Shown here one piece after another: positions 51,054 through 63,946 of a DNA stretch of 64,000 bases. Position numbers and translations under genes: made by a program. Numbering within the stretch: the stretch's first letter is position 1; each line of letters begins with the position of its first letter. The stretch is from Dermatophagoides farinae (Eukaryota; Arthropoda; Arachnida; Sarcoptiformes; Pyroglyphidae). The stretch covers positions 1,488,001 through 1,552,000 of the forward strand of contig NC_134678.1 in NCBI RefSeq assembly GCF_024713945.1, written 5' to 3'. The notes under the pieces were generated by a model, which saw nothing but the letters and a program-made list of their open reading frames with translations, was not told where the DNA came from and searched no databases.

Positions 51054-53479
51054 CAGACAAACAATCAGATCATCAAGCAAGTTCAATGTTCACCTTACAC
51101 TGCCTATGTAAACACACACACACACGCACAAACAAAAAAAACTTACGTTGTTATCATTGGTATATTATTTTTTATGAATTAACGGTGAGTGTTTATGTGG
51201 ATGAGCTGTAATAATTTTCGAGAAAAAAACCATGCAAATAGTAGTAATTTAATGTTGAATGATCACTATCATCATGATGAGAAATTTTTCTTAAAAATCA
51301 CATTAAACTTTGATCATGATTGCTAAAATTGAATCTTCAAAACGAAACGAAATAAAGAATCGTGGATGCCGGTTCACAAAAAAAATATAGAATCATCGTC
51401 GATCATCATTTGTCATTGTTATTCTTGATGAAACTTTTTCGCATAATTATTCCATGATCAAATTCTGTACACAGATACATAAATAAAATTTTTTTTTGTG
51501 ATGAATAAAAAAAACGGAAAATTCATTAAAATGCCGATTCAGAAAACCAAAAAACAATTCAATGAAATCAATGGTCACTTAAGACAGAATTATTCACTCA
51601 ATCAAAACAACCATCAGTCATCAAGAATCCATTTCTTTCGAATTTACTTTTTTCTCTCCCTCTCCTTCTCTCTCTTGCTCTCCTTGTCTCTATCTCGTTC
51701 TTATTTTCGTTTTCTCTCACACACAAAAAAAAATTCCATACTCATTTGGTCTGAATGATTAGTTTATGGAATATTTTGGTTTCTCGGTGTTTTTTTTTCG
51801 CTTCTAACTCTCTCACACACACACATACTCATTGTATTTTTGTATCTGGTATAGAATCTTCTCTAAACAAATTTTTTTTTTCAACATATAGGTTCTTTAA
51901 GTTTGTCTGTAATATATACAATTTTCGTTTGTTCATCCATTCAATGTCTTTGGACTGGTGTTGTTGTTGTTGTTGTTGGTGTGTGTGTGTTTTTTCTTTG
52001 GTTTTTTTTACTTGGTTCCAAATTCTAAACAATACCGCTGCTTCAATCATACAACCGTATACGGTTATGTTGCTATCCATTTCCAGTGCTTTGATCATCA
52101 TCAATATATTGGTAGCGCCAATACTACTACTGCTATTGTTGTTTAGAATATTCTATATCATACACATACATATATACGTTAATGTGTATCTCTTTGAATG
52201 TCCTGTTAGTCCGTCAAATGATCTATCTTATCCACATTCATATGAATGTTATGAAAGCTCATTTTTTTTTAGTAATATATAAAATAAAAAAGAAAATCTT
52301 CTGTGTATTGTATGTAAATTCATTGACAATATAGAATACATTTTCATTCTGTCCATGGAATAGAAATAGAGAAAGATAGAGAAAGAAAGAAAGAACCAAT
52401 TCATTCATACATTGTTTGTCACCAATATATGTTACTTATTGTCAATTCCAAACATTATTTTTGTTGTTTTTGTTGTTACCATTATCTTATGCCGGTCAAT
52501 TTATTATTATTTCCATAATAATAATAATAAAAACTAAAATTATTTAGACTGCACTGTTTTAGACAATGATTGACCAACCGGAACATTATATTTTGCTGCT
52601 GCTGTTGTTGATGATCATGATCATTTGATAATCGTATCTCTTCTTCTTTTTTTTCTATCCAGTTTCCAATTGCCATTTACACACACACACACACACACAC
52701 ACGCACATATGAATACAAACAAATGAATGAAAAGTGAGGAAAATTCAACGATTATTGTAATATTTTTTTTTTTGTATTCATACCTCAGACCCACGGGAAG
52801 AGATCTGTTTTTGTTGTCAAAAACAAATACAATACTGACCAATTTTGATGAATGATGACCATTATGATAATGGAATTATTATTATTAGTATATTGCATCA
52901 ATTTTTATATCGATTCGAAAAGATTGATTTGAACGAGAAACAAAAAAACAAAATAACAAAAAACAGAAATACAGATATACAGAATTTGTTAATTCGTTGA
53001 TTTTGTTTGAATAGTCTTTCTTCTTCATTAATCATTAAATGACTATGATGATGATGATGATCCAGCTAGCGGGTGATGAAATGTAATTTATTTTATTTTT
53101 TGTTTAGATTTTCGTTTTTTTTCTTCTATTTTTAAAAATCAAACGAATCAAAATGATTTTTGGAAAAGCTTGCCAATGTAAAGATTTATTCATTTCATTG
53201 CTTTGACGTATGTGATGATTATATATTATTGTCGAATTAAATTCTAGTCTGGTCGATTTGGAATTTTTTTCTTTTTTTTTGGGTTTTCATTATTCCAGTT
53301 TGTGTTGTTGATGCCGGTCGAATTTGGTTGAAAATTTCTGTGTAAAGTTTCTGTTTTGTTGTTTTTTTTCGAAAAAAATGTTTTATCTAGTGTAAAGAAT
53401 TTTGTTATGAAAAAAAAATCATTTTTATCCGCAAATTTATCATCCAACATACAACAAGAATCTGCACAACGGCAATATA
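51054..53479. other. Intergenic stretch between G beta-5 and the basigin-like gene
   Basis: 2.4 kb with no supported gene. Contains CA/TG, TTG and CTCTC repeats and AT-rich DNA. The two flanking genes point away from each other, so promoters for both should lie here. Nothing more specific is visible. Confidence 0.55.
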
Positions 53480-56400
53480 ATGTTGTCATTCATATTCGTT
53501 TATTTCGTCATTATTTGTCGATTTGGTAATCCATGTCAATTATTTATAAATGAATGAATTTTGATTTTGAAATTCTGTGTTAAAATTACAGGAATTTATA
53601 GTGTAAATCTATTAGAAACCGATGTAATCTATGACGGACCTAAATATGTTGATCAAGGTAATATTCTTCGAATTTCATGCATATTATCCAAATATTTGTG
53701 GCCACAATGGTCACATAACAATCAACGATTGGATGATCTTGAAGATTCACGGATAGAATTTAAATTTGAAAATGAACCATCATCATCGATTAATCGACGA
53801 GAAATTCTGTTAATAGAAAATGTTAGCATAAATGATGAAGGATTCTATCGTTGTAATCATAATTCGATCAAAGTACATTATGTTCACGTTATTCCAAAAT
53901 TTCGCTTTGATCATACTGATATATCACCATTTAGATTAGTTAAAATTCTGGACAAAGAATACAAAAATGTCTTATTGGAATGTCAATCCGGTCATTATAG
54001 CCATCATTATCATTCACCAATCAATTGGTAATTGTAATAAACATTTTTATAAATCCAAATATATGACTTTTATATATCTTATCATTTATGAATAGGAGTA
54101 AAAACGGTTTACCAATCAAACAAGAAGATGATCGTCGTGTTCAACATGAAAATCGTTTGTTAATCAATAATGCAACCAGTGAAACTGATGCTGGACAATA
54201 TTATTGCCAATTTCCCATAGACGGTATTGATTTGGATCAAATAAAAAATCCAGGACAAACAATAGAATTACGTGGTATTTCATCATTATAAATCTAATCT
54301 AATAAATAAATAAATTGTTTTTATTTTTTGTAGCTGCAATACATGTGAAACCATTTCAAATGGATGTAATTCGTCGAAAAGAAAATGATAGTCTTATAAT
54401 GATTTGTAATTATAGTGGTTATCCAAAAGGAACAATTACATGGATGATTGGTATGTTTTATATTTGTATATATAAATGTTTTATAACTACTACAAGATTT
54501 CACCACTTTCGTCAATCAAATAGGTAATAATACCTTATCATCATCATCATCAATGAATGAAATTCATTTTGACCAAAGTGAACAACCTAATGATATGATC
54601 ATTATTGATCGATTACAGCGGCAAAATTCAGGCATCTATAAATGTCAAGTGGATAATATTTGGACAATGGATCAAAAATCTTTCAAACTGATTGTTGATG
54701 GTAAGTGCTTTTCAAAAAAAAAAAAAAAAATTACATTTAGAATCATCATCATCATCAAAAGAATTGTTATAAATCCATATTTCAAAAAAGAAAAAATGTT
54801 GAATGGGTTACTGGCCACATACATACATCACTGGCATGTGAATTGCCAAACAAAAGAATTTTTTTTTACCATATAAAATAATAAATTCTCAATTAGTATA
54901 TAGAGAGAGAGAATCTAGCACCGACGCCCTCATCATTATTATTCTTTATTTCTCGTAAAAAAAAAATTCCTACATATCTTTTTTAATATACCGTTATATT
55001 ATGAATGAAAAAAAAAAATTTGGATTCGAATACTTCTACTATACTGAGTAGTAGTAGTAGTATTAGTAATACAAGTGTATGAATTTATCCATGAAAGCAG
55101 TAGTAGTAGTAGTAGTATACAAAACTGATATCGAGATTTTTTTCCATTCATTTAAATTTACCACTACTTTCATTGTATCCTTTTTCACTGTCTTTATTTG
55201 ACCGATAGAGGATAAACATAAAACACAAACGCATGAAGCAGCAGCAGCAGCAGCGGTGATATCATCACACCGTTTTTTTTTTTTTTTTTTTGAAAAAGAA
55301 TATTGAGTTTGAGTACTTTTTTTTATATGTTGCTTATTGTGTTTTGTATATCTTTTTCTTTATTTCCTTTTTTTATTTTATTTTATTTTGTTTTGTGTAT
55401 CTGCGCCAAACTAGAACCCTAACGTACACATAAACCGGGGCGGCGGGGATGAAAAAAAAAAAGAATAACCGACAAGCACAAGAATTATGTGTTTATATAT
55501 CTCTCTGTGTGTGTGTGTGTGTGTGTATGTGTATAATGTGATATCACCAACGACATTCGATCAAACAACGATCCAAATAGAGAAAGAGAAAAAAAAACTA
55601 TAGAAAAGAAAGTTTTGTTTTTTCTGGGGTTGTCCAAGAATTTTTTTTTCCAATTCTGTTTGTATTGTGTGTATACATGTATCTGTGTATTGGTGTTTAA
55701 CAAAAACAACAGAATTTGCAACGAAAGAATTTTTTTTTGTTTTGTTTTTTTTCCGATAATTCTAACAAATTTGATTAAAATACATGCAATACACACACAC
55801 ACATACACCGAGAAGAAAATATGAAATCTTCAAGTTAAACTTCGACCATCTTGATGATCATAAATTGTCTTCATTCATCGTTCGTCGTTATACATTGTTT
55901 TGAATCCATCCATAGCCTTGTTGTTTGTCACCATCATCATCATCATCATCAGAAATGAAAACATTTAATAATAGGACGAATAATAATAAAAAAAAAGATA
56001 ATTAACTGCTGTTAAAGATCATCATCATCATTTCATTTATTTCTTTTTTTTTCTTTATAGAGACATTTATATTGAGCAGCAAACGAATAAGAAAGATTTG
56101 TTTTGTGATTGTATTATACGACGATCATATAACTTTTTTTTTGTTGGTGGTTGCTATTTTTTTTAGTAAGAAGTGGAAAGATCAAAGAAGAAGGCAATAG
56201 GGAAAAAAATTCCATTTGTTTCTGTGTGTCTGTGTGTGTGTGTGTTGATGTTTTATGTGTGTGACCACGTTTGTGTTGATGGTAGTGTGGAATTTGAAAT
56301 GTTGAAATGAATTTTGAATGAATGTGACATAGAAGTCATCATATTGTGTAAACATTGTATTGTTTTGTAAATTGTTGAAAAAAAACCAACAACAACAACA

Positions 56401-58828
56401 ACAACGAAAAAAACAAATATAAACTTGATTCATTTAATCTCAAATCCATTTTCTTTTTGTTTGTTCCAATTTTCTTTTTTTTTTGTTTGTTTGTTTGTCT
56501 GATTCTAAGCAACAAATCGCTTTCCGTATACGCACACACTGATAAGATCTTTATTTTATGGACTTATCAAAAAAAAAAACAAAAAAAATGACGTCAGAAA
56601 AATATTTTCACATAATTATAATGGCGTTATAATAATCTCAATAAATCATTATAGACGCTCCCGAAAATTGTCTTTATTTGTGTGTTAATCAATTGGAATT
56701 CATTCATTTGATGATGATAATGTCTAATCTACTAATCACAATGTTTCAATTTATTTGACCAGAAAAAGATATCTTCATCATCAAATTGAAAAGAATTTTT
56801 TTTTTGTTTATTTATTTATTTTCAGTTTTTCTTGTTCAATATAATTATCTTATCTTGTCACATGCATTTGTTTTTCAAACCAAATTTCCGATTATTAATT
56901 AATTAATAATAATAATAATAATAAATCATCACAAGTGCCCAACAATCGTATCGCTCTCGTTCCAATTTTTTTTGCTGTTATTTCAATTTATCTAATAGTG
57001 ATAGTTTTTAAAAGTTAATAATAATTATTATATAATCTCAAGTCTTCGAAAAAAAAATCAAAACAAAACAAAACAAGAAATAATCCTCTCTACTTCGAAT
57101 TCTAATAGTCACGAAACGGAATTCATATTTCCTTTTTTTTCTCAACAATCAACGTTTCTCAAAAATAAAATACAATAAAAAAAAATTTGTTCCAAATATG
57201 GCCAATCACAATAATTTGTTCGTTCTAGTCATCCTTTTTTTAAATTTATTCTATTTTGTCGGTATGCATTTGACAATTAGCCAATATTTTTATCGAAAAA
57301 ATTTTTTTTTTCTGTTATTCAACATTCCGATTAATGAATCGATATTTTCTTTTATTTACATTTCATAGATAATTCCATCGACATGGATGACAATGAAATT
57401 CTTATTGAAAGACGACAATTAAGGATTTCTTGTCGGTTATCCGATTCGATTCCTATACCACAGGATATGTCACCAACGTGGTATGTTGCTTTCGTTTGTT
57501 TAGTTATTGTAGAATTGAATAACTGAAAAATTTTTTCCCTAAAGGTATAAAGATAATGTTAAACTAAATGTTAACGATAGACTCAAGAATGATGATGATG
57601 ATGATGATGATAATAGTAGAGATCATGACAATAATGGTGATGATGACGACGATGATGATGATCGAATTTATGTGGATAAAATATCCGATAAACAATGGGA
57701 TCTAGTCATTGATAAAGCCAAACTGGCTGATATTGGTGATTATAAATGTCAAATTTATAATTCAGCGGATACAACAAAAGTTAGAAGTAAGCGGAATTTT
57801 TTTCGGAAACAAAAATAAATAAAACTAAATATATCTATTGATTTCTTCCTTAAATAGCCAAACCTTTGTTACATCCATTTGATGAATTTCAAAATGATAA
57901 TTATAAATCTGCCAATTTGGTGGAAGGCGATCGTCTTTCACTTCGATGTGCCCTAATTGATGGTTATGGTAAAGATGCAAAAATACAATGGCTCATGTAT
58001 GGTGAATTTGAAGAACCGGATAATGGTCGTGCAATTAACCTATCGGATACAAGAGTTTCCATCCAAAACAATGAAACAGCACAAGAAAGTGTGCTTACAA
58101 TTGAATCGATAGTGCCGCAAGATCGATATTTTTATGTTTGTAAAGCGGTAAATGAAATTACCGATTATAATAATACTATTTTACTTCGAATCAAAGGTAA
58201 TTACAATTTTAATGATAAAATTTGGAATCATTATTTTTTTTTTTTTTTGTTTCATCATTATTATAGATAAATATGCCGCATTATGGCCATTTTTAGGCAT
58301 AGTTGCCGAAGTGATCATACTTTGTATTATAATATTTGTCTATGAAAAAAGAAAAGTGAAACCAGATTTCGATGATGTTGATCATAACAACAAAAATGGT
58401 GAAGGGTAATTGTTTATGTTTGCATGTGTGTCTGTCTCTGGGTTTTTTGTTTTATTTTATTAGCTTTGTCTTAGTTTTCCATCATTTTTCTGTGTGTGTG
58501 TTTCAGAATTATTGAATCATAATTTAATTATTATTATTTGTCTCTTTTGAAACAATATTTTATTTATCTGTTTAACCATAAAAAAATATGCTTAATAATA
58601 ATAACAAGCAACAGTGTTTGATTTGTTTCTTTTCTTTTCTCTCTCTCTCTTTCCATCTTGTTCCTATCCATCATCTCTGTTTCACTGTGTATTCGTAAAT
58701 TTGTCATCATTTGTGTAATGATTTTTTTTTAATATTTACGAATACAAACAAACAAACAAACAAAAAAAAATAGGAAAAAATCTCATGATTGTGCTTCCAG
58801 ATCACACGATTTGAGACAAAGAAAATGA
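53480..58828 (+). CDS. Bsg: Basigin/neuroplastin-like immunoglobulin-domain membrane protein, long form
   Basis: Single-pass Ig-superfamily glycoprotein; relatives chaperone monocarboxylate transporters and mediate cell adhesion. Exons 53480-53525, 53592-54027, 54096-54271, 54334-54450, 54524-54700, 57369-57480, 57545-57786, 57858-58196, 58267-58405 and 58774-58828 join in phase to 612 aa. The signal peptide starts MLSFIFVYFVIIC. Five C..W..C Ig domains follow (roughly 30-125, 135-220, 225-315, 325-435, 440-548). The membrane segment AALWPFLGIVAEVIILCIIIF with its buried Glu is the basigin hallmark; then YEKR and a short acidic tail ending LRQRK. The donor after 54271 (GTGGTA) is weak. A 2.7 kb intron separates the first three Ig domains from the basigin-type part, so two adjacent genes remain possible, although the exon at 54700 ends in a donor and has no stop of its own. 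Confidence 0.78.
54701..57197 (+). other. Long intron and candidate internal promoter of the basigin-like gene
   Basis: 2.5 kb of non-coding DNA with AGT, CAG, TG and T-run repeats. No exon with an Ig or membrane segment is visible. The region just before 57198 should carry the promoter and leader of the short form. Confidence 0.5.
57198..57261 (+). CDS. Bsg: Alternative first exon of the basigin-like gene (short two-Ig form)
   Basis: An ATG followed by a signal peptide (MANHNNLFVLVILFLNLFYF) ends in phase 1 at a GTATGC donor. It joins the same exon (57369) that the long form uses, both through a GAT codon. The predicted short protein is 316 aa with two Ig domains, the usual basigin layout (human basigin-2 about 269 aa). 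Signal peptide, donor and phase support it. Confidence 0.8.
57594..57659 (+). repeat. (GAT/GAC)n coding repeat: Asp tracts inside an Ig domain
   Basis: Two aspartate runs of seven to eight residues, separated by an Asn/His-rich spacer, are encoded by GAT/GAC repeats within the fourth Ig domain of the basigin-like gene. Confidence 0.85.
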
Positions 58829-61103
58829 TGATATATACATTTTATGATGAATCATTTATTTCAAATTCAAAACTATAAATCAACATCAATAAACCAAAAA
58901 AAACGAAATGAACAGCTTTATCCAATCGATGAGTTTGTTTGAAAGCTGAGATTTGCAAAAAAAAAATCAACAACAACAACAAAAACAACAACAAACCAAA
59001 CATGGATAATCAAAGTCAAGAAGAAGAAAAAAAAACAACCCTATAATTATTTGTTTCTATATATATTCAAAATAAATATTCAAGTTGCCTATTTTATTTA
59101 TATATAAAATAAAACAGCATGGAAATTTTCTCATCAGAATCTACCGAAAACTTTCATCATCATCATGATCATCACCATCACCATCTGCAGCATCAGCAGC
59201 AGCAGCAGTATCGATATTCGAATCATTTCAGTGTGTGCGTTTCTGACTTTTTTTTTGTATTTGAACATTTTTTCATCAATATAATTTCAATTACACAACT
59301 TTATCTGTAATGATTTAAAATGAATGAAACAAAAAATTTGTAACTTTTCATCATCATCATCATCATCATCAACGACATTATTATTTTTCCTCTTGATTTC
59401 ATAAACATAAATCTGCCGCATATAACTTAATATATAAATGAATGAATGAATACAATCATCATCGTCATCATTTTCATCATCATCATCATCATCATCGTCA
59501 TCATTATTTCAATAAATGTAAAAAAAAATGATACATTTTTATACACACCAAAAAAGCCTGCAGCCATAAAAAACACATCCACAAACATATATATTATATA
59601 AATTTAAAGTTATTATTATTATCATTCAAACAAAAAAAAATTATTGTAACTTGAGAAATGTTTTCTTTGTTCATTCTTGTTGATCATGTATTTCATTTGT
59701 TTTTACAGACATATACACACACACAAAAACATTGATGATGCTCATAATTGACAATTTTAAAATGTCTTTGTAATATCTGACCTCTTTTTTTCAAACAACA
59801 AACAACAACAACAACAACAAAATGAAAAAAAATTGTTGAGCTGGTCTCAACAAACACACACACACACCCAATTTATTATGATGATGATGATGATATCGTT
59901 TAGTTTGTCATTGTTTTTTTTCTTTTAATTATTAACGTATTATTATTATGATTATGATTATTATCCAGGATAAATATTCACTTGAATTGGTTTCTTTTCT
60001 TTTGTTTTTTTTTTTTTTTTTTTTTGATCATTTTCAATTGTTCTATTTACCAATTATTATTATTATTATTTTGTTGCTGTTATCGATATATTCCTTTGAT
60101 TGATTGATTGATTTTTGTTTTGTTCTAGTCAAATTTGATGAAAAAAAAAAATTTTTATTATATATAGGCCCTATGATTTTAACCAGTACAATTTCAATTT
60201 TCAATGGAAAAAAAATGTGTCTTAGATTCAAAAACACACACACACACACACACACCAATACTGAATAAAAATCTGAGTGAATCAATTTCAAACTTCAATC
60301 CAAAAAAAAAACAAATTGCATTTATTTATATAATCTAGATGTTTTACATTCAATTTTATTATTATTAATCCAATTTATTTATAGATCAGATCAGATTGAT
60401 TGATTGATTAATGTATCAATCTGATGATGAGAATTAGTGAATCATTTTTTTTTCGTGAATTTCTTTATCTTTTCTTCTTCCTATTGATTGTATTTCTATT
60501 CTATTTGTATGTCTGTATGTGTTTTTTTTCGTTTCGTTTTGTTTTGTTCTGTGTTTTGTGTTCGTTCATAAATCATGGTCGTTATTATATTTCATTATTA
60601 TTAATGTTGTGAATATATAATTATTATGTAAACAACAACAACAACAACAACTACAACTACAACTACAACAACAACAGTTTGTGATAAATATATACTTCTT
60701 TTGCTTGATTGTTTGTTAAATTCATTTTCAATGTTTTGATTCTATATATAATAAACTAATAATAATAACAGTCAATGTGTCTGTGTGTGTATGTCCAGCG
60801 TGAAATCCTGGTTTTTTTTTCTCTCAATCAAACAAAATCTTGTCGGTGTTTATTTTTACGAAAGAAAGTCCATGAAAGATGAAATTGTCAAATGATTATT
60901 AATAAATGAATGGGAAAAGTTTTTTTTTATTGTTTTATATTGAAATCATCATTATATATATGTACACATCGATCAATCAATATTAAGAAACAAAAAGAAG
61001 CGCATCATACAAAATAAATATTAAAAAAAAAAACAAACAAACAAATATATCGATGATTGTTATTTTTATTAGTAAAAATAATTCTTTGAATGAATCTTTT
61101 CCA
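58829..61103. other. 3' region of the basigin-like gene and intergenic repeats
   Basis: AATAAA at 58888-58893, and again near 59069, would end the basigin-like transcript. An exon-like frame at about 59117-59310 (acceptor AAACAG, then Met-Glu-Ile-Phe and a His/Gln-rich run) is in phase with the exon ending at 58405 and could be an alternative last exon; weak. The rest is CAT, CAA, CA and ATT microsatellites. Minus-strand AATAAA near 61065-61070 would end the TMEM130-like gene. Confidence 0.5.
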
Positions 61104-62491
61104 TCACTTTGGACACAATGTTTCAATGAATGAATCCTTAACACGACGACAGAATGTTTTTTCACCCATTAATGTTTGCATATCATCATCGCCTAAATTG
61201 GCATCATTATATATGGCAAAATTATCAATAGTTGCCACCTCTATTGTAGCATTTATTCGTCGTCGTTGTCCAATGAAATGTGTTATACCGACAACGACAA
61301 TCACAATAATTAATAATAGACTAATCAATGGTATGATGACAAAAGCAAACGATGGTTTCGGACCAATCTTATAAATGGTAATCTTTACATTACGATAAAC
61401 TGTGCTCACATCATTACGGATACCAATGTTAACGTATTTGGTTCCATTTTCAGGAAAATAATGAGTTATTTGATAATCACAATTCGATAAAACTCTACCA
61501 GATTCAAAACAAGAATCATTCGATTTGATTGGAGCGAAATCATGACATAGTAAAAAGTTGGAGCTACCATTACAGGTAATGTTCAAATGTAATAGTGATC
61601 CATTTTCAACAAAATTATTGCCCGATATAGAAACATCAGTAATGGGATTTTTTATCTGTATCTTCTTTACCGTTTTGCCACTGAAATTCATTTGATTGTG
61701 TGGAAACGTTGTCGATATTTGAAGTGAAATTGAATATTCATTCAATGATTCGAAAACAAAATCAAATGTTTTCTGTGGAATTTTTGTTTTGTTCACACCA
61801 GGCCCTTCAACATTCCATTCATATGAAATACGATCAGCAAAACGAGTCAATATACTTTGTGGATCAATATTGAGTGAAAAATCAACAGTTTTGTTAATTG
61901 CAAAAACATAATCTGTTGTCAAACTGGATACATTTTGTTTAGCATCGATTGAAATTAAATTGTCCAAATTATCTGTAGATAAAATTAAACGAGACAATAA
62001 TTACATCACAAACATTATAATTGATGATGATGATGATGAAAAAATAGAGCTTACCATCGATTTCCAGTGGAACATTTGTTTCTGCAATTTTCCATCCATA
62101 AATCATATTATAAAATGGATAAAGAAATACCTGAATGTTGAGCTGATAGTTTCCTGTTTTCGTAAAATTCCATCGCCAATCAATATTAGTGGAAAAAATG
62201 AATATTTCATCGTGAATATTTAATTCAGGTATATTAAAAATATATTTGAAATGATATGAAAGTGGAAAATTTCTTGATTTCAGATGTATATTGTAACTTG
62301 AATCAACATTAATCAATGTTTTATTATCACCATTAACGAATATCTCATCTAAAATTTTAATTGATCATAATCGTTATTGATTGATTCAAATGAATTATAA
62401 ACAAATGAAACTTACCTGCATTAGCAGATTTGAAATATATGACCGATATAAAAATTAACAATAACAAACGATTAGAAAATATCATCATCAT
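61104..62491 (-). CDS. PKD-domain type I membrane protein, TMEM130-like
   Basis: Function unknown. Three exons (62491-62416, 62348-62055, 61972-61104) join in phase to 412 aa. A signal peptide (residues 1-25, ending SANA) is followed by an N-terminal lumenal region containing WRWNFTKTGNYQLNIQV. A PKD-like stretch spans about 148-225, with YEWNVEGPG and a long run of beta strands. There are many N-glycosylation sites (NVSS, NKT, NFS, NITCN). One membrane helix lies at about 320-348, then a 60-residue tail with RRR and TLMGEKTFCRRV. The order of parts resembles vertebrate TMEM130 and, more distantly, GPNMB/PMEL. The similarity is judged from memory, so the family is moderate confidence and I give no symbol. 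It is head to head with ARIH2. Confidence 0.55.
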
Positions 62492-62814
62492 GAGGACTTT
62501 ATAATCTTTTATTTATAAATGAAAAGTGACAAACAAAATTTATGGGAAAAAAAAATACAAAAAATCATCACTGTCAAATCCTGTGATCATAAACACAACA
62601 AGACGAGAACCATATGTCCTGATCGTTGATTGTTTTTTGTCATTTAATGAGAAAAAAAAACAATAAAAGATGATGATTAACGCCATCTATGTTGAACAAT
62701 GGTAACGGATTCGATGAATGATTGTAAATCAAGCCAACACAAACACAAATTGACGAAAAATCGAAATCACCACGGCTGGTATTTTTTTTTTTGTATATTT
62801 TAAACTTTGAAAAC
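62492..62814. promoter_or_regulatory. Divergent promoter between the TMEM130-like gene and ariadne-2
   Basis: 323 bases separate the two ATGs, so both promoters lie here. AT-rich; no E-box or ATCGAT core like that of the NUBP1 promoter was seen. Confidence 0.5.
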
Positions 62815-63946
62815 ATGATGCATAACGATGATAATGATGATGAATATCATTATGATGATACTGATGATTGGAATTATGATAATTATGAAGATTTTGGTGA
62901 ACAAATCGATGATAATGATGATAGACCTACGAAAGATTTAGAACATTTTGATTATCGTTGTATTAGTTTTTCTGAAGCAAAAAATATTTTAAATGATATA
63001 ATTCATAGTATAACTAATCGTATAAAGGTATGTTGTTTATATAATTATCGCTAAAGTGGAAGCCATTTTTTTTAATTGTTTTATTTGTTTGGCTTTTTAT
63101 TTCTATTTTTATTATTATTGCATATAATATAGCTCAATCATTCATTGGCTAAAATGCTATTGATACAATGTAAATGGGATGCAAATGAAGTTTTAAACAA
63201 ATATTTCGCATGTGATAATGAATATTTTGAATGTAAAGGTGTAAAACCTTTTCATAAAAGCTGGGAAGATTCAATAGCACAAGCATGGCAATATGAATGC
63301 TCTTGTTCGCCTACAGCCATACAATCAGAACAGAATCAACAAGCATCATCATTATCATTGTTAATGATTTGTTGTGATGTATGTTTAGATAGAGATTTTA
63401 AAGATCACTTCTTATCATTGATTTGTGGCCATTCATTTTGTCATGATTGTTGGTTCAATTATTGCCGTGTCAATGTTCAAAATGGTCAATCAACTGGTAT
63501 TCGTTGTATGAACTCTGATTGTCAACTATTTTTGCCTGAAGATTTTGTTCATTTTATTTTTAAAAAAACCATACTATTACGCGAAAAATATGATTTACTT
63601 TCATTTCGTGAATCAGTTGATTCTTATATTCGTATGAGACTTTGTATAAATTCCGAATGTCAAACAGTTATAGCCGCACAAGAACAACCAGCATCTAAAC
63701 GTGTTACCTGTACAAATTGTAATAATTCATTCTGTTTTCAATGTGGTAATGATTATCATGCTCCAACTGATTGTAAAACCATTTTACTTTGGTATCGTAA
63801 ATGTGCCGATGATTCTGAAACAGCTCATTATATTAGTGCACATACTAAGCTTTGTCCAAATTGTAGTTCTTGTATTGAAAAAAATGGTGGCTGTAATCAT
63901 ATGAGCTGCTATTCTTGTAAACATGAATTTTGTTGGATTTGTCTAG
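62815..63946 (+). CDS. ari-2: E3 ubiquitin-protein ligase ariadne-2 (partial, runs off the window)
   Basis: RBR-type (RING1-IBR-RING2) ubiquitin ligase; ARIH2 works with neddylated CUL5 complexes. Two exons are visible, 62815-63027 and 63133-63946 (342 residues); the next exon is beyond the window. The N-terminus is acidic (Asp/Asn/Tyr-rich), followed by a UBA-like segment (about 55-100). RING1 starts at C152/C155 with CGHSFC; an IBR follows with FCFQCG..YHAPTDC. RING2 has the catalytic cysteine C325 in KNGGCNHM. KCADDSETAHYISAHTK and YHAPTDC are the signatures that separate ARIH2 from ARIH1. The final donor at 63947 (GTTTGT) is weak but falls where the protein should continue CLGDW; without it the frame stops 9 codons later. 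Confidence 0.92.

Noticed and set aside
54701-54876. Read-through of the third Ig exon of the basigin-like gene
   Set aside because: Continues as Lys/Ile runs from a poly-A tract; a clear GTAAGT donor precedes it, so it is intron.
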